Source: Acidobacteriota bacterium (GTDB taxonomy: Bacteria; Acidobacteriota; Thermoanaerobaculia; Thermoanaerobaculales; Thermoanaerobaculaceae). From it: DNA of 6,508 bases. The stretch covers positions 1-6,508 of the forward strand of contig JAJXUY010000091.1 of assembly GCA_021782525.1 (NCBI GenBank), in the 5' to 3' direction. Position 1 is the first letter of the stretch; each line of letters opens with the position of its first letter. Made by a program: the position numbers and the translations under genes. A model generated the notes under the pieces. The model was given only the letters and a program-made list of their open reading frames with translations. It did not search any database and was not told where the DNA came from. This document shows, piece after piece, positions 1 through 5,943 of the stretch.

Positions 1-976
<976 letters not shown>

Positions 977-990
<14 letters not shown>

Positions 991-1327
991 CGCGACGAGG
1001 GTACGGGACGTGATGGCCGTCGGCGGCGACGTCGTCGTGGTCTGGGGCGACGGCCACGAGTCGTACTTCCCCGGCGAGCCCCTGCGCCGGGCCTGCACCT
1101 GCGCCGAGTGCAAGGGGGAGGGACACCTCTTCGGCCGCGCGACCCTCCCGGTGCTCAAGCCGCTCCGGTCCGGGGCGTTCGAGCCGGTCGCCGTCGCCCT
1201 CGTCGGCAACTACGGCCTGCAGGTCACCTGGGGCGACGGCCACGACTACGGCATCTACACCCTCGCCGAGTTGCGCGCCGCCTGCCCGTGCGCCGCCTGC
1301 CGCGCCGGCGCGGCCCCGGCCGGGTAG
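977..1327 (+). CDS. DUF971 / GBBH-N-like small cysteine-rich protein
   Basis: A 116-residue protein matching the DUF971 family, the fold also found as the N-terminal domain of gamma-butyrobetaine hydroxylase. Two similar halves begin with a W-x-DGH motif (WGDGHESYFPGEPLR, 23-37; WGDGHDYGIYTLAELR, 85-100). CxCxxC motifs occur at Cys40/42/45 and Cys103/105/108. In gamma-butyrobetaine hydroxylase a CxCxxC plus a later His binds zinc; Cys40, Cys42, Cys45 and His89 fit that pattern. No oxygenase domain follows, so it is a stand-alone domain. Such proteins are often discussed near iron-sulfur or metal functions, but the role is not established. The gene overlaps the kinase by 14 bp. The stop codon TAG (1325-1327) is the first triplet of the palindromic element that follows, so the original C-terminus may have been slightly different. 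The family assignment is confident; the function is unknown. Confidence 0.88.
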
Positions 1328-1506
1328 GAGCCTGTCGCGCATAGACTCCGGCTGCGGCTCGCGCTGGCATCCCGCTGGCTGCGTTGGCCTGCGCGAAATG
1401 TCCTCGACGTAGGCTGCAGCTACGCCTGCGGGCATTTCGCTTGTCCGCCTTGCCAGCGGGCGCCATCGCGACCCTCGCTTTCGTCGCTATGCGCGACAGG
1501 CTCCTA
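1325..1506. mobile_element. 182-bp palindromic MITE-like element
   Basis: The ends are perfect 20-bp inverted repeats (1325-1344 and 1487-1506; the left one begins TAGGAGCCTGTCGCGC). Internal arms mirror each other about the same centre (near 1415.5): CCCGCTGGC (1371-1379) with GCCAGCGGG (1452-1460), GCGAAATG (1393-1400) with CATTTCGC (1433-1440), and a central GCTGCAGC (1413-1420) flanked by CGTA/TACG. There is no credible gene inside. The outermost TA at each end could be a duplicated TA target, as left by Tc1/mariner-IS630-type transposases, which would make this a non-autonomous miniature element. It could also be a chromosomal palindromic repeat family with another mechanism. In RNA it would fold into one long interrupted stem, separating the kinase/DUF971 pair from the metallopeptidase gene. 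Confidence 0.75.
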
Positions 1507-1536
1507 GGGCCGGCCCTCGCGGGCGAGCCGCGCCGC

Positions 1537-1542
1537 TAGAAT
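1537..1542 (+). promoter_or_regulatory. Possible -10 box for a leaderless metallopeptidase transcript
   Basis: TAGAAT matches TATAAT at five of six positions and ends 6 nt before the ATG at 1549, so transcription would start at or beside the start codon. No good -35 is visible and no Shine-Dalgarno sequence is present. This is a suggestion from spacing only. Confidence 0.3.
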
Positions 1543-1548
1543 GCCCGG

Positions 1549-2133
1549 ATGGATGAGCCGCGCACCGTCACGGTCGACGGCGTGGCGCTCACGGTCGTCG
1601 TCGAGCGCAAGCGCGTCAAGAACCTCAACGCGCGCCTGCGCGGCGCGACGATCCGGGTGAGCGTTCCCTACCATGCGAGCCGGGCCGAGATCGACGCCGC
1701 CGTCCCCGAGCTGGCGCGCACGCTGCTGCGCCGGGCGCGCGCGCGGCAGGTCAACCGCGAGGAGGATGCGCTCGCGCTGGCCCGCCGTGTCGCCGCCCGT
1801 TTCCCGCAGCCGCCCGAGGTGCACGACGTGGCGTTCGTCACGACGCAGCGCAGCCGCTGGGGGAGCTACTCGCCGTCGAGCCGGACGATCCGGCTCAACG
1901 CGGTGCTGCGGCCGATGCCGCGCTGGGTGCTCGAGGCGGTCGTCGCGCACGAGCTCGCACACTCGTTCCACCTCGCGCATTCGGCGGCGTTTCACGCGCT
2001 GTTGCGGCACGTCTGCCCCGACACCGAGCGCGCCGACGCTTTCCTCGCCGGCGTGAGCTGGCTGGCGCGCGGCTGGGATCGGCTCGATCCGGTCGAGCGG
2101 GCGCTCCTGCACCGGGACGACGAGGAGACCTAG
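1549..2133 (+). CDS. YgjP-like (DUF45) zinc metallopeptidase
   Basis: A 194-residue protein of the YgjP/DUF45 family, related to SprT- and M48-type metallopeptidases. The zinc site is HELAH (134-138) with the third ligand His144, giving HExxH-x5-H; Glu135 would be the catalytic base. Upstream is the family's RSRWGS block (101-106), followed by the LNAVL...W.LEAVV approach to the zinc helix. The family usually has Cys after WGS; here it is Tyr107. The N-terminal third is a basic beta-rich segment typical of the family. There is no signal peptide or membrane helix, so it is probably cytoplasmic. The start is fixed by an in-frame TAG at 1537-1539; ATG 1549 is the first available, and no clear Shine-Dalgarno sequence precedes it. 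The stop overlaps the stop of the convergent thioesterase gene. The physiological substrate of this family is not known. Confidence 0.9.
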   Translation: MDEPRTVTVDGVALTVVVERKRVKNLNARLRGATIRVSVPYHASRAEIDAAVPELARTLLRRARARQVNREEDALALARRVAARFPQPPEVHDVAFVTTQRSRWGSYSPSSRTIRLNAVLRPMPRWVLEAVVAHELAHSFHLAHSAAFHALLRHVCPDTERADAFLAGVSWLARGWDRLDPVERALLHRDDEET

Positions 2134-2888
2134 GCGCGGTCAGGGGCCCACACCGACCGGGCGCGGGCGATCTCGCGCCGGTCGCCGGCGCGACCCAACG
2201 TGTGGTGGAACGTGGCCGGGGCGGCGTCGTCGCGGCGCGCCCGCGCGAGGATCGTCTCGCCGTGCCGCGCCTCGCCGCGGAAGTCCACCTCGAGCTCGAC
2301 GCCGCCAGCGCCCAGGGCGACCTCCGCCGGCAGCGCCTCGAGCGCCCACGAGATCACGCTGACGTTGTTGGCGTGGTGGTTCATGTCGAGATCGGCGAAC
2401 CGCACCTCGAGCGCCTGCTCCTCTCCCGGGCCCGCCTCCGGCAGCTTGTCGAACGGATCGTCGAGCACCCGCCCCGGGGCGCGCCGGCCGATCGCCTCGA
2501 CCTCCTCGAGCGACCGCACCGGCCGGCGCGTCGCCACGTCGAGCAGCAGCCAGCCGGTGGTGGCGACGCCGATGCGGCGCCCTTCGCCGTCGGCCAGGGT
2601 GAACTCGCGCAGCGCGAACAGCCGGTGCACCCCCGCCGGCCACGTCGTGACCCGCACCTCGTCGCGCCAGCGCGGCCGCTCCTCGAGACGGAGGTGAAAC
2701 CGGGAGAGGACCCAGGTGCGCCCTTGCGCCTGCAGCGCGTCCACCGCCCACCCGAGCGCGGTCGCGTGGTTGCCCGCGGTCTCCTGCAGCCAGTTGCACA
2801 CCGACGGCACCGTCGCCCGGCCGTCGCCCCCGACCTCGTACGCCCGCACCCTGTAGGCGTCCGTCCACACCACCGGCGCGTCGCTCAC
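2130..2888 (-). CDS. Acyl-ACP thioesterase (FatA/FatB-like family)
   Basis: A 252-residue cytoplasmic enzyme that hydrolyses acyl-acyl carrier protein to release free fatty acid, ending fatty acid synthesis. It has two hotdog domains. The N-terminal one shows YRVRAYEVG (12-20), LQETAGNHA (34-42) and TWVLSRFHL (58-66). The C-terminal one carries DLDMNHHANN (166-175), matching the family's catalytic Asp-x-Asn-x-His (Asp168, Asn170, His172). Glu206 sits 34 residues after that His, as the catalytic Glu does in plant FatB; the following residue is Ala rather than the plant Cys. Length is normal for bacterial members. The frame stays open upstream, but there it only translates intergenic repeats, so the GTG at 2888-2886 was chosen; a G-rich run (about 2897-2901) could serve as its Shine-Dalgarno. 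It is not obviously in an operon: the next upstream gene is about 560 bp away. Chain-length preference cannot be read from sequence. Confidence 0.93.
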   Translation of the reverse strand: MSDAPVVWTDAYRVRAYEVGGDGRATVPSVCNWLQETAGNHATALGWAVDALQAQGRTWVLSRFHLRLEERPRWRDEVRVTTWPAGVHRLFALREFTLADGEGRRIGVATTGWLLLDVATRRPVRSLEEVEAIGRRAPGRVLDDPFDKLPEAGPGEEQALEVRFADLDMNHHANNVSVISWALEALPAEVALGAGGVELEVDFRGEARHGETILARARRDDAAPATFHHTLGRAGDRREIARARSVWAPDRA

Positions 2889-2909
2889 GTGGGCACCCCC
2901 GGGTCCAGA

Positions 2910-2915
2910 ATGATA
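2910..2915 (-). promoter_or_regulatory. Possible -10 box for the thioesterase gene
   Basis: On the minus strand TATCAT (2915 to 2910) lies 21 nt before the GTG start. This is the only AT-rich hexamer in the immediate upstream DNA. The expected -35 region falls in CTCGGGG repeats with no TTGACA-like match, so support is weak. Confidence 0.25.
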
Positions 2916-3062
2916 CTCGGGGCTCGGGGCTCGGGGCTCGGGGTTCGGAAAGACGTGGTCCGTGGTCCGTGGTCCGGAGAGGCGACGACGTGGATCGTGG
3001 GTCGTGGGTCGAAGAGACCGGGGTCGGGGGTACGGGGTCCGGAAAGACGTGGTTCGTGGTCC
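2916..3062. repeat. Degenerate heptamer tandem repeats
   Basis: Several runs all have a 7-bp period. They are four CTCGGGG (2916-2943), three GTGGTCC (2955-2975), GTGGATC plus two GTGGGTC (2990-3010), GGGGTCG/GGGGTAC/GGGGTCC (3020-3040), and GTGGTTC/GTGGTCC (3049-3062). The block GGAAAGACGTGGT links runs at 2947 and 3041 and recurs at 3199. Reading frames through this stretch give low-complexity Pro/Arg-rich peptides, so it is treated as non-coding. It resembles in style the short tandemly repeated heptamers (STRR) known from cyanobacteria; no relationship is claimed. There are no spacers, so it is not CRISPR. Confidence 0.8.
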
Positions 3063-3173
3063 GACCCGGCTGCGCCGGCCGCAGGCCGCGCGACCTCCAA
3101 GTTCCCTCAAGGATTAACATCGCACCGAAGGTAGGTCCTCGCCACTTGGGGCGTGCAGCCGCGCCGCCGGAGA
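3041..3173. repeat. Copy A of a duplicated ~135-bp intergenic unit
   Basis: This unit begins with GGAAAGACGTGGT and two heptamers, then a GC-rich stretch, then CTCAAGGATTAACATCGC, CACTTGGGGCGTG and GCCGCGCCGCCG. It aligns end to end with 3199-3338, with one 7-bp length difference and about 15 substitutions by eye, nearly all transitions. There is no convincing gene. Together with copy B it makes up most of the gap between the sugar transferase and thioesterase genes. Confidence 0.8.
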
Positions 3174-3198
3174 GACCGGGCTTCGGGCTCCGGGCCCA

Positions 3199-3338
3199 GG
3201 AAAGACGTGGTCCGTGGTCCGTGGTCCGAACCGGCCGCGCCGGCCGCGGGCCGCGCGGCCTCCAGGTCTTCTCAAGGATGAACACCGCACCGAAGGCAGG
3301 CCCTCGCTACTTGGGGCGTGTAGCCGCGCCGCCGAGAG
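3199..3338. repeat. Copy B of the duplicated intergenic unit
   Basis: This is the second copy of the unit at 3041-3173. It differs by one extra heptamer (three GTGGTCC at 3207-3227 against two heptamers in copy A) and scattered substitutions. It is preceded by three more 7-mers, GGGCTTC, GGGCTCC and GGGCCCA (3178-3198), so the heptamer tract and the larger unit travel together. Confidence 0.8.
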
Positions 3339-3340
3339 TG

Positions 3341-3436
3341 GGCCGGATGCAAGGCGCCCGAGGCGGACGCGGCGGAGTGTGGCCGGAGGCCACATGAGCA
3401 CGCGAGCCGCCGAAGGGCAACGCAGCAGACGATCCG
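3341..3436. repeat. Nested dyad element after the sugar transferase gene
   Basis: Complementary arms are nested about a centre near 3386-3390: CGGAT (3344-3348) with ATCCG (3432-3436), GCCC (3356-3359) with GGGC (3415-3418), GGCGG (3362-3366) with CCGCC (3407-3411), CGCG (3368-3371) with CGCG (3401-3404), and a tight hairpin TGTGGCC-GGA-GGCCACA (3378-3394). It starts 13 bp past the sugar transferase stop. It could end the polysaccharide transcript, but there is no U-tract, so it is not a classical Rho-independent terminator. It may instead be a structured intergenic repeat. The 12 bases between it and the gene hold nothing else. Confidence 0.5.
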
Positions 3437-3448
3437 CTATCGGCGGCG

Positions 3449-4852
3449 CTAGTAGGCGTGGCGGTGGCGCCAGAACCTCGTCACCGTCAGCCACAGTATC
3501 TTGAAGTCGAGCGCCAGCGTCCAGTTGTCGATGTAGTACAGGTCGTACGCGATCCGCTTGCGGATCGAGCTCTGGCCGCGCAGGTCGTGCACCTGCGCCC
3601 AGCCGGTGATGCCGGCGCGCACCCGGTGCCGCGCCATGTACTCCGGGTAGCGCTCGCGGAAGCGCGCGACGAACTCCGGCCGCTCGGGGCGCGGCCCCAC
3701 GAGCGACATCTCGCCGCGGACGACGTTGACGAGCTGCGGCAGCTCGTCGAGCGAGAACCGGCGCAGCCACGCCCCGACCCGGGTCGTGCGCGGGTCGTTG
3801 GGCACGGCGAAACGCGGCCCGGTCTCCGCCTCGGCGTCCGCCACCATCGTGCGGAACTTGACGATGCGGAACGGGCGGCCGTCGAGGCCCATGCGCAGCT
3901 GGCGGTAGAGCACCGCGCCGCCGCCCTCGATCGCCACCAGGAGCGCGATCACCGCGAGCAACGGCGCGAGCACGACGAGCGCGAGCGCGGCGAACACGAG
4001 GTCGACGACGCGCTTGACCAGCGTGTTCCAGCCGGCGAGCGGGATCTGAGAGAGGTTGATCACCGGGAGGCCGTCGAGGTCCTCGACGCCGGCGCGCAGC
4101 GTGTAGTACTGCAGCAGGTCGGGTACGACGCGCACGGCGAGCAGCAGCGGTTCGGCCCGCTTGAGCAGCCGCATCGTCTTGTGCTGCGCGCCGATCGGGA
4201 GGGCGACGTAGAGCTGGTGCACGCGCTGCGCCTTCACCACCTCTTCGAGGTCGTCGAGCGACCCCAACACAGGTGCCCCCGCGAAGCGCGCGCTCGCCTT
4301 GCCCGGGTCGTCGTCGAGGAAGCCGACGAGGTCGAGCCCGAGCTCGCGGTGCCCGGCCAGTTTCTCGGCCACCGTGCGCCCGAGCTCGCCGGCGCCGGCG
4401 ATGAGGGCGCGGCGGCGGTGGCGCGACGACGACCACACGCGCGTCATCACGTTCCAAAACGCGAGGCGTCCCGCGACCACGAACGCCACGTCGAGCACGG
4501 CGAAGAAACCGAGCAGGAGGCGCGAGTAGGTGAAGTCGCGGTAGAAGGCGAGGCCGGCGTTGAGCACCAGGAGCGCGAGCGCGACCGCGATCGTGACGCC
4601 GAACGCCTCCTCCACCCGCGAGCGCTGCGGCGTGCCCTGGAGCAGACCGCGGAAGTAGAACACCACCGGCCAAATCAGAGTGATGATCGGGAACAGCGCC
4701 ACGTACGGCGCGAACGGCGGCACCCCTTTCGTCACCGGGAAGATCGCGAGGTCGAAGCGCAGGTGAAAGGCGAGGAACAACGCCAGGTAGGTCGCCGTCA
4801 GGTCCACCGCCACCAGGCCGGTGCGGTTGATGCGCGCCTTCTCGCCGATCAT
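3449..4852 (-). CDS. Polyprenyl-phosphate sugar-1-phosphate transferase (WcaJ/EPS sugar transferase type)
   Basis: A 467-residue inner-membrane enzyme that transfers a sugar-1-phosphate from a nucleotide sugar to undecaprenyl phosphate, the first step in building an exopolysaccharide repeat unit. Four N-terminal hydrophobic segments (about 14-32, 47-67, 84-103, 112-130) precede a Rossmann-like cytoplasmic domain (about 147-270, with GAGELGR at 153-159). A hydrophobic segment (about 282-307), re-entrant in this family, leads into the bacterial sugar transferase domain. That domain has KFRTM (332-336), the Asp-Glu pair in FSLDELPQL (Asp369/Glu370), GEMSLVGPRPERPEF (380-394) and GITGWAQV (414-421). 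Length is typical. The start shares ATGA with the upstream glycosyltransferase stop, and AGGAG lies only 2 nt before the ATG, pointing to reinitiation. The sugar could be glucose, galactose or another hexose. Confidence 0.95.
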   Translation of the reverse strand: MIGEKARINRTGLVAVDLTATYLALFLAFHLRFDLAIFPVTKGVPPFAPYVALFPIITLIWPVVFYFRGLLQGTPQRSRVEEAFGVTIAVALALLVLNAGLAFYRDFTYSRLLLGFFAVLDVAFVVAGRLAFWNVMTRVWSSSRHRRRALIAGAGELGRTVAEKLAGHRELGLDLVGFLDDDPGKASARFAGAPVLGSLDDLEEVVKAQRVHQLYVALPIGAQHKTMRLLKRAEPLLLAVRVVPDLLQYYTLRAGVEDLDGLPVINLSQIPLAGWNTLVKRVVDLVFAALALVVLAPLLAVIALLVAIEGGGAVLYRQLRMGLDGRPFRIVKFRTMVADAEAETGPRFAVPNDPRTTRVGAWLRRFSLDELPQLVNVVRGEMSLVGPRPERPEFVARFRERYPEYMARHRVRAGITGWAQVHDLRGQSSIRKRIAYDLYYIDNWTLALDFKILWLTVTRFWRHRHAY

Positions 4853-5943
4853 GGCTCCTGGCGCGCCGGCAGGACGCGCTCCAGCAGGTACGCGAAGCGA
4901 CGGCGGAAGCGTTGGCGGGAGAAGCTCTCGGCACGGGCGTGCAAAGGTTCGGCGTCGAAGCGCTGCGTGAGCACCTCCCGGCTCGCCGCAGCCAGGGCCG
5001 CGACCGTGCCCTCGGCGGCGAGCCGGCCGTGCTCGCCGCTGACGACGACGTCGGCGGTCCCGCTCCCGGCGAGACCCACGACCGGCGTGCCGCAGGCGAG
5101 CGCCTCGACCGTCACCATGCCGAAGTCCTCGACGTTGGGGACCAGGAGCAGCGCCGCCGAGCGGTACTCGTCGCGCAGCCGCTCGCGGCTGACGCGGCCG
5201 AGGAAGTGCACGCCCGCTCCGGCCTGCCAGGCGAGCGAGCGGCGCAACGGCCCCTCGCCGATGACGCGCAACGGCAACCCGAGCTCCCTGGCGACCGCGA
5301 TGCCGACCTCCACCCTCTTGTACGGAACCAGCGCCGCGACCATCAGGAGGTGGGGCTGGTGCTCACCGCCGGGGGTGAAGAACTCGACGTCCACCGGCGG
5401 CGGGATCACCTCGGCCTCGCGCCGCCAGTAGCGTTCGATGCGGCGCGCGATGAGATGCGAATTGGCGATGAAGTGGTCGACGCGGGCGGATGAGACCACG
5501 TCCCAGGTACGCAGGTGCTCGAGCTCGCGCCGCAGCAGCGGGCGCAACGGGGCGGCGAAACGCCGCACGTAGTCCTCTCTCTGGTCCCACAGGTAGCGCA
5601 TCGGCGTGTGACAGTAGCAGACGTGGACGGCGCCCGGCGGGGGGATGACGCCCTTGGCGACGCAGTGGCTCGAGGAGACGATCAGGTCGTAACCCTCGAG
5701 CGGGAAGCCGGCCGCCGCCTGCGGCATCCACGGCAGCAGCGGGCGGTACACCCGCCCGCCGAACGAGAAGCGCTGCAACCCGGAGGTGTGGATCGGGTGC
5801 GCGGCCAACTCGCCCGCCACCGCGCCATCGCGGTGGAACAGGGTGTAGATCGGGGCTCCGGGAAAGAAGCTCGCGATCTCCGCCAGCACCGCCTCGCCGC
5901 CGCGCATCCCGGTGAGCCAATCGTGGACCAGCGCCACCCGCAT
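4849..5943 (-). CDS. GT4 glycosyltransferase, WbaZ-like
   Basis: A 364-residue GT-B retaining glycosyltransferase that adds a sugar from a nucleotide donor to the growing lipid-linked glycan at the cytoplasmic face. The N-terminal half (1-190) has MRVALVHDWLTGMRGGE, SSSHCVAKG (90-98), CYCHTPMRYLWD (109-120), FIANS (158-162) and PPPVD (181-185), the style of the WbaZ-like mannosyltransferase group. The C-terminal donor-binding half has VPYKR (206-210), GEGPL (229-233) and the GT4 E-x7-E in EDFGMVTVE (Glu272, Glu280). The open frame continues upstream to 6186, but that part antiparallels the next gene; ATG 5943 was chosen because it begins the conserved N-terminus, has GGAGG 7 nt before it and overlaps the upstream stop as TGATG. 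The stop overlaps the next start (ATGA). The sugar and linkage are unknown; mannose is only a family hint. Confidence 0.93.
   Translation of the reverse strand: MRVALVHDWLTGMRGGEAVLAEIASFFPGAPIYTLFHRDGAVAGELAAHPIHTSGLQRFSFGGRVYRPLLPWMPQAAAGFPLEGYDLIVSSSHCVAKGVIPPPGAVHVCYCHTPMRYLWDQREDYVRRFAAPLRPLLRRELEHLRTWDVVSSARVDHFIANSHLIARRIERYWRREAEVIPPPVDVEFFTPGGEHQPHLLMVAALVPYKRVEVGIAVARELGLPLRVIGEGPLRRSLAWQAGAGVHFLGRVSRERLRDEYRSAALLLVPNVEDFGMVTVEALACGTPVVGLAGSGTADVVVSGEHGRLAAEGTVAALAAASREVLTQRFDAEPLHARAESFSRQRFRRRFAYLLERVLPARQEP
4855..4859 (-). promoter_or_regulatory. Closely spaced ribosome binding site of the sugar transferase
   Basis: AGGAG on the minus strand ends 2 nt before the ATG at 4852, shorter than the usual 5-9 nt. 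It lies within the final codons of the preceding glycosyltransferase, whose stop overlaps this start, so coupling may matter more than this site. Confidence 0.5.

Noticed and set aside
1224..1466. Small - strand open frames running through the palindrome
   Set aside because: They translate the inverted repeat and the antisense of the DUF971 gene; no start signal or family match.
2916..3062. CRISPR array
   Set aside because: The repeat unit is 7 bp, the runs have no unique spacers, and no cas genes are present.
2140..3285. Open frames through the repeat region, including a peptide with two similar ILE-x-TW-R blocks
   Set aside because: The apparent peptide repeat is only the translation of the two DNA copies. 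Other frames are open as well, and there is no domain or good start.
3378..3394. Rho-independent terminator
   Set aside because: The 7-bp stem with a GGA loop is good, but no run of T follows on either strand; it is listed only as part of a dyad element.
3114..4934. A 606-codon open frame on the - strand in a different frame from the sugar transferase
   Set aside because: It is Arg/Ala/Pro-rich with no domain, overlaps a well-supported gene, and its end simply reads through the intergenic repeats.
3458..5431. A 657-codon open frame on the + strand
   Set aside because: It lies antisense to the sugar transferase and glycosyltransferase genes, which have clear family motifs. The product is Arg/Glu/His-rich with no recognisable domain, as expected for a mirror frame in GC-rich DNA.
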